DNA of 64,000 nucleotides, from positions 62,001-126,000 of the forward strand of contig CAUJLY010000002.1 of assembly GCA_963281155.1 (NCBI GenBank), written 5' to 3'. The notes under the pieces are model-generated. The model saw only the letters and a program-made list of their open reading frames with translations. It was not told where the DNA came from and searched no databases. Both the position numbers and the translations under genes were made by a program. This document shows, one piece after another, positions 30,701 to 43,180 of the stretch (its first letter is position 1; each line of letters begins with the position of its first letter). The stretch comes from Rhabditophanes sp. KR3021 (taxonomy: Eukaryota > Nematoda > Chromadorea > Rhabditida > Alloionematidae).

Positions 30701-33700
30701 TTTTTTTGTTTAGCTGCATTAACTTCACGGCCCCTAAGTTTGTCTATTGCACATACTATTGCACCTCAAATTGAAAGTAATGAACTGTTCACCATTGACA
30801 AATGTAAGTTAAGGCACTTTTAACTTAAATAATATAACCATTTAAGCCATATTCGATGTTGTCGACAAATTAAAAAATGCTTTTGCAACTAAAATTACCT
30901 TCCCAACTACAACCACTTCACCAACTACAACAAAAAAACCAACAAAATCAGGCGGACATGTGAAAGAATGTGACGAAATAAAAGATTTACTTACCAAACC
31001 ACCTTCTGAATCATTACTCCCCTCAACCAAAACTTCATCCCACACTTCCAAAAGCATCATACCCCATTCTTTTAAAATTGAACCATCCAAAACAACGGAA
31101 ACTCTATTACATAGTTCAGAAGAGGTGATGACGGAAATGTTATCAATCACCTCAACACACAAACCAATTCCACCTAAAATTAATGTTATATCTCAAACTA
31201 TTCCAAACAGAACGGAGACAAATGGTGTTGGCATAAGCAAAACGATTACTTTAAAACCGAAAACGATTGAATTTGTTCAAACTTCGACTACTCCTATTAG
31301 TTTACAAATTTTAACAACAATCCCATTTACGACACACATTTCTATAGTAACAGACAATATTGAATTGATGGAAACTACTCCAAGAAGAGGTGGTATCAAA
31401 AAATATGAACCAAAGGGTGGTAGTCGAGTTGTTGAGTCAAAGGCTACAACGAGGGTTTTTAGGGGGAAAAATACAACTGAATTTGTTAATGAAAAGAGTA
31501 CAGCTGAATTTGTTAATGAAAAGAGTACAGCTGAATTTATTGAACCAAAAACAACCACTCGACTTATTAAACCAAAGCCAACGACAGACACTCCCAAAGA
31601 AATGAGTATATCCCAAATAATTACGGAAAAAGTGACAACGGGGACAATCAAAGAAAAAGTTTCTACACAAAATATTAAACATGACCTTACAACTAAACCA
31701 TTTGAACAACATACAAAAACATCGCAAACGACCCTTATTCCTGAATTCACTGGAACTGAGTTAACTGTTGTAACTAATAGAAAACCAACAACTACTACAC
31801 CAAGCCCTATTCAAATAATAACAAAGACGGCAACTCCAAAAGTCATAAAAATAAAGGCAACAACATCAGTTACAGAATCCATCAAAACCCATCCAGCAAC
31901 TACCACAACTTCTTTTACAAAAATATCTGAACCAAGGACAACGACACAATTTATTACAATGGCCCCAACAATTTCTACTACAAAATCATCAAAATCATCA
32001 AAACCAACATTACCATCTAAATTACAAAATACCACCATGTCCTCTTTAACTACTGAATTCCCATTTTCAGTAGATCAAAACTTTAATTTTGAAAATATTA
32101 ATACTATTGGTGGTGAAGTTAGTACCTCCAACATTCCTATCCAATTAACCAACTTTCAGACATTACCTTTTAAAACGACCCCTAGTCCTGTTTCAATTGA
32201 ATCTGTCTTTAATACTGTTTCTAATATCTTTTTTACAGAATATGAAGCTACTGAGGGTCAAGAAGATGAATCGACTACTCATGCATTTAAAGTAACTGAC
32301 AAAATTGAAGCTTTCACAGAAGGCAAATTATTGACAGAAACAATTGGGACAGTCACAGAAAGTCCTAACAAAATCACCCAAAAAATGGAAGTTACCACAA
32401 CAAGTGGAGAGAAGATGACGGAAGAAATTGAAGTAACCACTCAAAAGTCTAAAATAACAGAGCAAATTGATTTAGACCACCATACCGCTATTTTCTCCAA
32501 AACAACCAATACTCTTGAAGGTACCATGGACGATGTAAAGACTTCAAGAGTAGTTGAAGAATCAGAGGGTACTACACAATCATTGGTTCAAACAACCTTT
32601 TCACCTGAAATTATAGCTTCGATGAGTCCAAGTGAAAAAATTAATTTGACAATCAAATTAGGCGAAACATTATTTCCTCATACTGATATTCCAGAAATAG
32701 TTCCATTCGAGCCAACCACTAACTTATTCTCTGCAGAAGAAAATACGATGACATCTACTCCAATTGTAGAAACAACTCAAAGTCAGATAATCAAATCTTC
32801 ACTACCTCATCTTATCCCAATACATTTTGAAGGACCAGTTAAAAAGTCCACAACAATCGTACCAGACATTTCTACATTTAATGGTGAAATAGAAACAACA
32901 GTTAAATCACACACACCAACATTTAATGGGGAGATAGAAACAACTGTCCTGCCCCATTCTACAACATTTAAACCATACATTTCGACCACTAATAATCAAT
33001 TTGAAGTTACTTCTGAAACTCCAAATAAATCTACCGCATTTCCAGAACAAATAACTACATTCCAAACTGAATCAACTTTGTTACAAGACAAATCCACAAC
33101 ATTGTTAACAGAAAAGTCCACGACACCGTCAACAGAAAAGTCCACAACTTCATCACCCGAATCGGCATCAACTACATTTGCAGTAGAAACGGAAAGTCCT
33201 TTGGTAACAAAAATCATTTTTCCAGAATCTGAAACCGAAGAACCTCAGAAAGCAACGACTAAAAAAGTGACACCCTCAAATGTGTCAGATTCGGCAGAGG
33301 ATGATTTCTTTGTCACAGTTGATTCTAATTTATTCACCTTACACACCATCTCTTCCTTACCATCCACAGGTGATGAATTTGCCGCAACTACTAAATCATC
33401 ACAAACTGCTCTAACAAATGAACTCCCAACTAAAAGCGTTACCACACAACCTTCCCCAACTACTGACAACAAACAAACTACCAACACTATTGACATACAG
33501 ACATCCACACAAAGTCAGACAACTTCAAAAAATGAAGAAACTACCAAACTTTTCACTCCAAATCTTGAAGGAATGACTACAAACTTTGAAATTATTCAAG
33601 AACAACAAACCACAAATACTAAATTCGTTACTGAAGAAACCACTACAACTCCTACTACAAATGTCGAATCCATTACCAAACAAACTACCGAACCCTTTGC

Positions 33701-36456
33701 CACAAATACTGACGTACTTACCGAAGAAACCACCAACCTCCCTATTACAACGCCTGAACATATTACTGAAGAAACCACCCAAACACAAGGTGAAACATCA
33801 CTCAAATCTATCATCTTAAAATTCAAAAACAAAAACTTCACTCAAAAGGTGGAAACACTTTTTGAACCAACAATTCACTCCACCACACCCACATCATTTC
33901 TGGCAAAAGGCACTTCGTTGAGTCACTTGGTTCTAACCACACCACCACCGTCTCAACAAGTTGAAACTATGTTTGGAGCCACTGAAAGTGATGAGGTCAC
34001 TTCTTCTCCCCACACCACCACCCTCCATCACATCCACTTTAATTGGCAAAGTCGCTAATGTAACTATTTCAGGTCCCTCACCATTTACACCCAAATTAAT
34101 CAAACAACTTACTTTGATTAGCGGCAACAGGAGTATATCTGTGTTCAAAAGCACCTCTACTACTCAACACCAAATGCTGATTACTAAGATATTTAACAAG
34201 AAAAAGGAAGCTTTTGTTGGTAATGATCCGGGGTCGAAGGATTTTAAGGAGGGTAAGAATGAGATGGTGGCGGTTCAGGTCATTACGGACATTGACAAGT
34301 CGCTGGAGATGAGTGATAAGAGGTTTGAGGAGGAGTTGGAGGGGGAGTTGAGTAAGTCTATTCCTAGCATATTGGACGCTATTGAGAAGGCTCAGTTTGA
34401 GAAGGCATTGGAGAAGGGAGTTGGGGGGAGTTTAGAGAAAGGTCTTAAAACCAACAAAGAGGATGATTTGTTTGAGAGTGAATTAGAAGGTGCCCTCCAA
34501 ACCGACCTCACCTCCTCTGTCTCTCAAAGCAAGGCAAATGAAAAGATAATTAATAATATCAACCTAAGGAAGGCGTTCAGTTCGAATGACAAGGAAATTG
34601 ATTATCCAGATTACCATTCACCACAACAGACGTTCCAAGACGAACCAGTAGCCAACAACCACCACCCTCCCCTCCCAGCCGATCTGAAATGCAAGCAAGA
34701 ACCATTTGACTCAAACGAACGTTCAAGTGACGTCATGTTTTTGATCGAAGGAAGTTCTTCCCTGACACACAACGCCTTCACCCAATCTCTTCACCACATC
34801 ATGAACATCGTAACAACGTTTAAGAATGTCGGGTCCGATGGAACTCACTTTTCGTTGGTCCAATTTACCAATCAATCTTTCTTCCAATTTTCATTCAACA
34901 AACATGGTTGTAGACAACAAATCATTGCTGACATCTTAGACACTCAACACATCACAGGATCATCTGACTTGGAGGGTGCTTTGACCAAGGTAGAACAATT
35001 TGGTTTCACTAAAGCCAACGGAGACAGACCACACTTTCCCAATTATTTGGTTTTATTTGTCAAGAATGGGGATGTTCAGTCTCTCAAAGAGCCCTTTCAT
35101 TTATTAAAAAAAAACAATATTGAAGTTGTTGTCGTTGTCCAAGACAGAGATGCCAAGCCAATTTTCGATAAGTTAAGTGAGCATGTATTTGTGGGAAGTG
35201 ATGTGGATGTTTCAAAAATTAGTAATTTCATCAAAAGAGAACGGGAAGGTGAGGCAATTGATCTGTTAAAAATAGACTGCAATTACAACCAATTAAGTGT
35301 CGTCTTTGAAGCTCCCCTTGACTTTCAGGGTATGTTAAGTGTGAAGAATTTTGGGAATGATTCGAGATGCGTCAAGAAGGTGCCGATGGAAATGGGTAGT
35401 GGGAGGAAGCAAATAGGGTTGTCTTATAAGGTTGGTGAATGTGGATTGAAAGTTGCCAATTCAGGCCAAGGCAAGAACTTTTCGATTGTTTTGAATGTGT
35501 TGAAGAGTGAGCATGTTGTCAGGGGGGTGGATAAAAGTTATCTGGTGGAGTGTCGCCTTCCAGAAGGCAATCAAACTGTCTTAGCTTCCCATGACCGAAG
35601 ACTTCCTCAAGTTGACAAAAATATCGGCCCACCTACATGCAATTATTCGTTGCATAGAGATTCATTGGATGGGCCTGAAGTGAACTTGGCCGTTCTAGGC
35701 CAGACTATTTTCCATAAGTGGGAATGTTCAGGAGAGAATGTGGATAAGTATGGAATGGTTGTTCACGACTGTTTCCTCGGTACTGCCCAACATAAAAAGG
35801 TGATAAGTATAGTTGATGAGGATGGCTGCTCCCAAGACAACAAGACAATTGGAGGCATCGCCTATACTAAGGATCAATTAGTCGCATTTGCAAAGAGTAC
35901 CGTCTCTTCCCTCATCGACGTTCAGCACATCAAATTTTCATGCAAAATCGGATTATGCTTGAAAGAGGAGGGTGGTTGCCAAGATGTAACGGTAAGTTCG
36001 ATGATACATGGAAAGGCAATTAATTTAACATTTCAGCCCCCCGATTGTACCACCAAAGTTCAATCTCCTCTCACAAGGCACCTTCGACGAACTACCAAAG
36101 CCGACATCATAAACAAAGAAGTAGAAACATCAATCCACCTACTAGAATCATTCCGCATAGGTCCACTAAGTTTGCAATCAGACCAAAACCAATACAACTA
36201 TCACCAGTTAAAAAATCACTTCTTACCCACAGCCATCATCCTGTTGACAGTCTCGATCCTCGTCGTAGCCATAATCGTCAGAAGGAAACAAAGCAAAATG
36301 CAAAAAGACACCTTCAGTCTGTCAACACCATCTAATTACTCTTCAAAAAGGAGTTTTGAAGACAAACCTAATAATGTATGGAGATGTTCTCAAGATAGTC
36401 GATATGGCAGTTTTATGTCGCTACGATCTGAAAATTTAGATAGTACTATTGTTTAG
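27723..36456 (+). CDS. Giant Thr-rich vWA-ZP membrane protein (CUT-6-like end)
   Basis: Exons: 27723-27764 (signal peptide MIQRIFFLFFIFCH), 27805-30639, 30714-30803, 30847 to about 33987 (see below), to 35991, and 36037-36456; about 2,800 residues. The first 2,000 are Thr/Ser/Pro-rich and mucin-like with short repeats. Then come a vWA domain (DVMFLIEGSSSLT to VVVQDRDAKPIF; the MIDAS Asp is Glu), a cuticlin-type ZP domain (LLKIDCNYNQLSVVFEAPLD, YGMVVHDCFLGTA, DEDGC), a furin site (RHLRR), a transmembrane helix and a tail of about 50 residues. vWA+ZP is the CUT-6 arrangement: apical extracellular matrix and cuticle shaping. The frame breaks by one base near 29106-29115 and again near 34010; the latter is explained either by an 85-nt intron 33988-34072 (TATTTCAG acceptor) or by an indel. 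Intron 35992-36036 is 45 nt with no in-frame stop. Confidence 0.85.
29690..30065 (+). repeat. Coding minisatellite, about 36-bp unit
   Basis: Inside the Thr-rich protein, imperfect 12-residue units of the form KFEEVTERPDV recur (KFEEMTERPDV, KFEEVTEKPHI, KFEEITERPHV, KFEEVSEKPFV, KFEESTERPDV, then longer variants with VTDGVKFEE). The DNA copies have diverged but keep the frame. Confidence 0.85.
31479..31538 (+). repeat. Two perfect 27-bp tandem copies
   Basis: 31479-31505 and 31506-31532 are identical and a partial third copy follows. They encode EFVNEKSTA twice within the Thr-rich region, a recent in-frame duplication. Confidence 0.85.
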
Positions 36457-37116
36457 CCTTTATAACTATAATTTATTGTTTATCATTTGTAAATATATTT
36501 ATTTATTAAATTGACTCTCTTCAATATTTTTTAAAGCGACTACCTATGCACATATAGTATCATTTTGACTACTTTATTTACTACCACAACTTATGCAGCT
36601 TCTTCTTTTTTAGCAAAGTCAACTTCACAATCAACACTAATCTTATCACTACACCATTTGGAACCACGCACCTTCACCCCACGTTTTAAAACTGCTCTAC
36701 CCTAAATATGTTGCCTATTTAGTACACCTATATTTGGTGATGCAATTACAATCAACTGATCTTTATCATAAGCATTGATTACCTTGAAACTAACTTTAGG
36801 TTCGGTAGACCTTACTTGGTTCTCGTCAACTTAAATCAATTTGAGATGATGAAAGGTGGTGGTGGAGAGGTTGTTTGATTTGTCTCTTATCAGGCTCCTT
36901 CACCTGCCTATTCATTTTTATCTGAAAAAGATATTTATTAAGGTACATTTGGTTGGAGCATTCTTTACACGTGCTTTATTTATTTCATTGATAGGTGTGA
37001 GAACGTTCTTTGTCATTTAAATTAATCTTTCAAACTCCTAATTTATATCATTTTGAAGGTTTTATTTGCATTCCATTAACCTTCCCTTATCATTTCCAGA
37101 ACCAACTTATTATCCT
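36457..37116. other. Intergenic with mitoferrin leader
   Basis: Holds the 3' flank of the ZP gene, a decayed minus-strand reading frame (36591-36830) and, at 37095-37100, a TTTCCAG acceptor 17 nt before the mitoferrin ATG, suggesting a trans-spliced leader. Confidence 0.4.
36591..36830 (-). pseudogene. Possible decayed gene fragment with one internal stop
   Basis: The minus strand reads VDENQVRSTEPKVSF, KDQLIVIASPN, an internal TAG, then GRAVLKRGVKVRGSKWC and a Lys/Glu-rich end AKKEEAA before TAA. Eighty codons with a single stop and protein-like composition in AT-rich DNA suggest a relic. The family is not recognised and there is no ATG at the start. Confidence 0.35.
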
Positions 37117-38037
37117 ATGGCTGATGGCGATGATTACGAGGCTTTGCCGGGCATCTACCCATTGTCTGTACATTTGATGGCGGGAGCGATGGCCGGGATG
37201 GTAGAACATTGCGTGATGTTTCCACTGGATAGTGTCAAAACACGTCTACAATCTCTGTGTCCCTGTCCAGAAGCAAAGTGCCCCACCCCCATCCATGGCG
37301 TCGCCTCTATCATCAAGAGAGAAGGTTGGGCTAGGCCTTTGCGGGGAGTGACGGCTGTGGCTGCTGGAGCAGTCCCTGCCCATGCTCTTTACTTCAGCGT
37401 GTATGAGAAGTCCAAGCAATTTTTAATGACCAAAACTACCAATAACCACGCCTTATCCTACGGAATATCTGCTGTCTTAGCCACGATCGTTCATGATGCT
37501 GTCATGAATCCGGCCGAAGTAGTCAAGCAAAGAATGCAGATGCATTCCTCTCCTTATGGGGGGAGTATCGAGTGTGTGAGGTGCATCTTCAGAGCCGAAG
37601 GAATCAGTGCCTTCTACCGGTCTTATACTACACAACTAATGATGAATATTCCATTTCAAACGGTGCATTTCATGGCCTATGAAGGCACTCAAGGCATTTT
37701 GAATAAAGAAAGAAAATACGACCCCTTGTCGCATTCAGCATCAGGAGCTTTCGCAGGTGGCTTAGCAGCTGCCATTACAAATCCCTTAGACTGCATCAAA
37801 ACAGTCCTCAACACCCAGCAAACCCCGGAATGCATCGGCCGAACCGGAATCCTCCTCAAAAGGACTAGCCTGTACCATGGCATCACCGACGCCGTCACCT
37901 CAATCTACTACAATCGCGGTGTCACTGGTTTCTTCAATGGGTTTCAAGCAAGAATAATGTACCAGATGCCGGCGACAGCTCTTAGTTGGTCAGTCTATGA
38001 ACTATTCAAATACACCCTCGGTCAAAAGGGTGACTAA
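37117..38037 (+). CDS. mfn-1: Mitoferrin, mitochondrial iron importer
   Basis: 306 residues, intronless, ATG at 37117. It has the three tandem repeats of the SLC25 carrier family with signatures [10 protein letters not shown] (about 53), [10 protein letters not shown] (about 145) and [10 protein letters not shown] (about 245), and six hydrophobic helices. Mitoferrin-type features are [50 protein letters not shown] and [14 protein letters not shown]. It would carry iron across the inner mitochondrial membrane for haem and Fe-S synthesis. The mRNA leader is probably trans-spliced at about 37100. A CISD Fe-S protein gene lies 4 kb downstream, but the spacing does not suggest an operon. Confidence 0.95.
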   Translation: MADGDDYEALPGIYPLSVHLMAGAMAGMVEHCVMFPLDSVKTRLQSLCPCPEAKCPTPIHGVASIIKREGWARPLRGVTAVAAGAVPAHALYFSVYEKSKQFLMTKTTNNHALSYGISAVLATIVHDAVMNPAEVVKQRMQMHSSPYGGSIECVRCIFRAEGISAFYRSYTTQLMMNIPFQTVHFMAYEGTQGILNKERKYDPLSHSASGAFAGGLAAAITNPLDCIKTVLNTQQTPECIGRTGILLKRTSLYHGITDAVTSIYYNRGVTGFFNGFQARIMYQMPATALSWSVYELFKYTLGQKGD

Positions 38038-38285
38038 TTACGGCCCAATTTAGTATATATGTGTGTTGTTTGTTTTAATTAAAAGGATAGATAGATTATA
38101 TATTGCTTTTTTTGTTTATTATATTATTTATGAGAGGATAGGATCAATTTTGATTTTAATAAATGTCAAATTAGTTGATTAGAACACAAAAAGGTAATTA
38201 AAAAAAAGTTTATTAAAATTCAAAATATATAATAAGTACAATAAAAATTAAAGTCGCGGTTTTCTTTTGATTTTTGGACGAAAGC

Positions 38286-41200
38286 TTAAATCTCCAATTT
38301 CTGCAATCTGCTGTTTCCTTGTCCCAATAGCAAAAGGTTTCTTGAAGATATCATCCCCCCATCATCTCTGTTAACATGATCCATATGTTCGGTCTCCATC
38401 TCATTAGCTCTCCTCTTATTCTCGGTAGCTTTTTCGTACCTAGTTTTGGTAGGCCCTTCCTTGACAGAGTAAAACATCGACCCAAACTCAGCCAACCAAT
38501 GAGCATCAACTGCCGTCACACATTGCATGTACTCCTTCGTAGTCATGATCAACTCATGGTAAACTATGTAATCTGGCGTATATCCCATATTGAATAGGGC
38601 AGAAGTAGCGTGCAGGAAGCAAGCAACTCCAGTCCTGATGTTCACGTACTCAGTTGACCCTTTGAGTCTGGCAGCGTTTTGGAAGTAAGCCGAGCAGACA
38701 CATCTTCTTATCACGTCCCAATCAGTTCCACACGATACTAGAGGAAGCTCCAGTTTTACCATTATTTCCTCTAGTTGAGCTCGTACCTCACGCACTTTCT
38801 TCAAAGCTTTGTAGTGGACAAAATTGTCCCCGCACCATTTTTGGGAGTACTTGTTTATTTGCCATTGCGTATACACTTGCAAATAAGACAGATGATCTGA
38901 CTCGGGAACTTGGAACTTTTCCTTTCTAGCATCCGCATCTGCCTCTCTCCCTTTTGGTCTGAAGAAGATGGAAGGGACGGAGAGCATCGAAACAATAATC
39001 AACACCTCCTTACTGCATTGCAACTCCACCGACGCAATCAACAATTTACTGAGCGAGGGATCCAATGGAAATTCGGACATCTTGGCCCCGATGTCGCTCA
39101 ACTTGCCAACATTATCCAAAGCCCCTAAGGTCCACAACTGGTGCATCGAATTGATCATGTTGTCCTGGGGAGGTGGGTCCATAAAATGAAATTGGAGCAA
39201 ATCCTCCACACCAAGTGACTTCAACAACAACACAACGTTGCTCAGGTTGGTTCTTTGGATTTCGGGCACGGTGGTGGGTAGCATTTCGTCTTTGTATTGT
39301 TTGTTGGTGTAGAGTCTGTAACACCACCCCGGACCAGTTCTCCCAGCCCGTCCTTTTCTTTGGTTGGCCGAGGCTTGGGAGATCGGGAAGACTTGGAGGG
39401 CATCCATGCCGATTTTGGGGTTGTATACTTTTAGCTTGCAGAAGCCTGGGTCGATGACGAAGAATATTCCATCCACTGTCAGGGACGTTTCAGCAATATT
39501 TGTTGCCACAATCACCTTTCTTATGCCACCGGCAGCTCGATGAAAAATCTTGGCTTGGGCTTCGGAGGCTAGTTGGGAGTAGATGGGTAGGATTTCAATG
39601 TCTGGAGCTTCATCCAACTGCGCTAGGCCTTCTTTGATCAGCTCACACGTGCATTCGATATCCTCTTGCCCAGGCATGAACACTAACACATCTCCTGGCT
39701 GTCCCCCACATGGATTTGGATTGTCTGCTTGACGGCTGCTTCAACATAATCCTGTGCAGGAACCTTGGCCGCCATCACTTCCACAGGAAACGTCCTGCCG
39801 GGGATATTAAAAGTGGGCGTATGGCCGCCGAAGAAGTTGGCGAATTTGTCGGCATCCATGGTAGCAGACGTCACAATCAACTTCAAATCTATCCTCTTGC
39901 CAGCCACACTCCTCAGCAATCCAAACAAAACATCCGTATTCAGACTGCGTTCGTGTGCTTCGTCCATGATGATGCAACTGTAGTTGTCGAGTGTAGTGTC
40001 ACTTAGGCATTCCCTCAACAAAATGCCATCAGTCATGTATTTGATGACCGTCTTGTCAGAGGTGCAGTCTTCAAACCTGATCGCATACCCCACCTCACTC
40101 CCCAGCTCAACTCCCATCTCTTCGCTCACTCTTTTGGCCACGGACATCGCAGCTACACGTCTCGGCTGAGTGCACCCTATCATCCCATTCCTGCCGTACC
40201 CATCCTCCAGCAGGTACTGAGTTAATTGAGTCGTTTTGCCGGACCCCGTCTCACCCACGATCACTATCACATTATTGTCCCTGATCACCCTCATCATTCG
40301 CTCTTTCACTGAAAAGACTGGCAAAGACTCCCGCTGCTCCTTGAGACTCTTTTGGAGGGCGAATTCAGACACGGCCGTGTCTTTGCTATCCCCATCAGAT
40401 GCTTAAACTTCTGGTCATCCTTAAAGTTAGCTTCCACGTCTCCATCAGCATTGTCGTCTTTGACTTGCTTGACCCCAATAATATTCCCCAACTTAGAACC
40501 CGCCAGCTCCCAATGCTTTTCCTGGGCCTTCTTCCTCTCGATGTTCTCCTTCCACTTCTTGACACACTTGGATCCCTTGCCAGCGGCAATGGCCAAGTCA
40601 CTAGTCACGTCCTTGATAGGCAAGACTGGGTTGGTTTGCTTGGTGTAAGCGTACCGTCCATCCAAGAAAGGCGGCACCGTGTTCTGGACATACAAATTGA
40701 TGGCCGTCTCGTCTGTTTCCTCATCAAAATCGTCCTCGAAACTGTCCGTGTTACTGACTACCCCAGCCGTCTGCAACCTATTATTCTGCCACTTTTCATT
40801 TTCTTTTTTTATTTGTTGTTGGCGGTGAGTCATTCTCTTTTTGTTGCCATTCATCTTCTTGAGTCTGGCTTCCTTCGTCTCCACAAATTCCTCAGACACA
40901 TTGGCAAAGGGGTTGAAGTCATCGTTGTAGCCTTGATCGTTTTCGTACCACTCCCTATCCAGCAAATCCTGCTCCTTCTCCCATTGTTTCCTCTCCTCCT
41001 CATCTAGGAACTTGGGAAGCTCCCGAACAGAATCATCGGCCTGGTATCGCGTGCTAGTTTTCTTTGTTGAAAGCCGTGCAGACTCCCTTGGATCATTGCA
41101 GTGCGGCGTACCCCTGACGGAACTTCTTACAGAGTTAGATGGATTGTACCTTTCTGACCTACCACCCATCATCTTTTCATCCCATTTTGAATGTGAAGGA

Positions 41201-41553
41201 GTATAGGGCACTTTGATGTAAGGTTTCTTCAAATCACCCCCTCTGCTCGACCAACTTTCTTGCTTGAGTCGGTAGTTGGAAGTAGAATGTTTGGCATTAC
41301 TTCTGCTACTGCCTTCATTTTTTAGATATTCAGCCTTGATACGGGACCCTAGACTTTCTAGTGGTAAAATTTCCTTCTTTTCAGTAAAGTTGGTCTTGCT
41401 GCTTCGAGACGAGTCTTCGTATTTGGATCTATAGGATGTGTCTTCTTTAGTTCGAGAGGAGTCTTCGTACTTGGAGCGGGATGATTTGATTTCCCAACTT
41501 TTTGATCTGGATCGTCGTCTTTTACCCTCTCGACTTTCCTCTCTCCTTGACAT
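38286..41553 (-). CDS. mog-1: PRP16/DHX38 spliceosomal DEAH-box helicase
   Basis: Three reading frames (41553-40306, 40372-39683, 39689-38286) overlap and together encode one continuous PRP16 of about 1,090 residues. The N terminus is RS/RE-rich ([17 protein letters not shown]). The core has [15 protein letters not shown] in [17 protein letters not shown] in [30 protein letters not shown] and [12 protein letters not shown], followed by the winged-helix, ratchet and OB region ([32 protein letters not shown]). It remodels the spliceosome before the second splicing step; C. elegans mog-1 is needed for the sperm-to-oocyte switch. Frame changes occur at a four-C run (plus strand 40390-40393) and a five-C run (39703-39707); each is fixed by one added base with no homologous residue lost, so indels in the assembly are likely. 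Confidence 0.95.
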
Positions 41554-42201
41554 TCGTACCTACAAATAACAAATTAGAAGGGTTCAAATAAATTATAATA
41601 TAAGGTTCCGAATATAAACAAAGTTATTAATAAGTAACTTTCTTTTAATCCATAAACATAACCGAAATCAGCTTTTTTAAATGACCCAACGTTTATTTTC
41701 TTTCCGAGAGTATCTTGTTGGAATGAAGTTTATTAAGAAGAGATGTAATCCAAAGTTTATTTTGCAACAAGTAAATTAATTATAAGTGCTGCCTATTTTT
41801 GATAGGTAATATGTTTATGGATAAAAGAAGAGTCAAAATGGGGGAAGGTGGTGTGGATCTAATTTCTTGTTATGACTTCAACCCAAAGTAATGTGATCTT
41901 TTTTGAGTTAGTCAAAAGCAAATTCGAGGCAACAATATTTGTTTCCAGAATAACAATATCATTTGGTGGTGAAAAGAAACAACATCGATGTCTCTCAATC
42001 CTATGACTACTACTTTTGGTAAGAGGTGTCCTCAAACATATTATAAAACAAACCTTGCCATGTGCAATTAACAACCTCTAACCGTTTAAATTTGGTTATT
42101 TAGTGGTGGGGTGGTTTGCGTTATTGCGTTTTGATAGTTGCAGACAGTCTTTTGTAATTCCATTTCTCTTTTTAATAGTCATTACTTTGCAGACATAACA
42201 A
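41554..42201. promoter_or_regulatory. Divergent intergenic between mog-1 and cisd gene
   Basis: 650 bp; AT-rich. Apart from a TTTGCAG acceptor at 42186-42192 just before the CISD start, no motif is recognised. Confidence 0.4.
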
Positions 42202-42589
42202 ATGGTGTGTTCGATGTCAAGTTGCCCCCAAACGAGTTCAAATGGCTGTTCGAAGATAATATTGTATGGAGTTGGGTTGGTAGGTGTCGGGGCAGGATTA
42301 GGGTACTTCATCGGTAAATGGCTTAATTCAAAGACTATTATCAACGAAAAAATTAAGAAGAACACGGACAAGGTGGTTGATGTTATTGATATTGAAGATC
42401 TGGGCAACAAGAAGGTGTTTTGTCGGTGTTGGAAGAGTGAAGCGGTACGTTTGAAATTTTTTAGTTTGGTTAAGACATCTTTTATAGTTTCCTTACTGTG
42501 ATGGAACGCATGCCAAGCATAACAAGCTAAATGGAGATAATGTGGGGCCATTGATCATTTGCAAGCAACAAAAGGAAGAAAGTCAATAA
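42202..42589 (+). CDS. cisd-1: CISD/mitoNEET-type 2Fe-2S protein
   Basis: Exons 42202-42444 and 42488-42589 (43-nt intron) encode 114 residues. A single membrane anchor ([20 protein letters not shown], about 22-42) is followed by a linker and the CDGSH domain [18 protein letters not shown] (C-x-C-x2-S-x3-P-x-C-D-G-x-H) with the three Cys and one His ligands, then [15 protein letters not shown], as in mitoNEET and NAF-1. The splice joins SEA to FPYC, rebuilding the motif, so the intron is certain. Such proteins sit in the outer mitochondrial or ER membrane with the cluster facing the cytosol and act in iron, redox and calcium homeostasis. Whether it is the CISD1 or CISD2 type cannot be settled. 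Confidence 0.95.
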
Positions 42590-43180
42590 ATTTTAATGAT
42601 TCACAGAGATTTTGTAATAGGAATAAAAGTTTTTAAATGTTCATTGTTTTGTAGAGGTATATGAATATTTCGTAATATCACAATTTAGATTCTTTAAACA
42701 AAACATTGACTAAAAAGTAATCATACCATTAGTCTGAACACTACATTTAAAAGCTCTTGTAGAAGTGAGGGTCGCGTCTCTTTCCTTATGGTGGGTGGAA
42801 AGTTGTAAAAAGAAGCTGATACATCCAAACAAAGAAGTGACCTCTGTAGCTTAAATAACAATCATCACTTCGACAACACTACTTTTTAGAAGAAGATATC
42901 CAATATTTGGTGAATTGATTCCATGGCTGCAGTTGTTAATCTTGTATTAGAAGTCAATATTTAAAACAAGTATCCCCTTTTTCTCTCTTAGTTATATCTG
43001 ATGGCGTGGCACCTTTTTGATATGAGTGCGGTGGTAACAATAGGAACTTGCTAAATATAATAAAAATGTGACTAAAAAGATGTGATAAGTTGTTGTTCAA
43101 AATAAATTTATTATTACAATACATATCAAAGAAATAATAAAGTGTATAAATAAAACTGAAGAATAATAATGAAATAAGCT
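42590..43180. other. Intergenic, convergent 3' ends
   Basis: Between the tails of the CISD gene (+) and vab-10 (-). AATAAA motifs lie near both ends. No gene, RNA or repeat is recognised. Confidence 0.5.
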
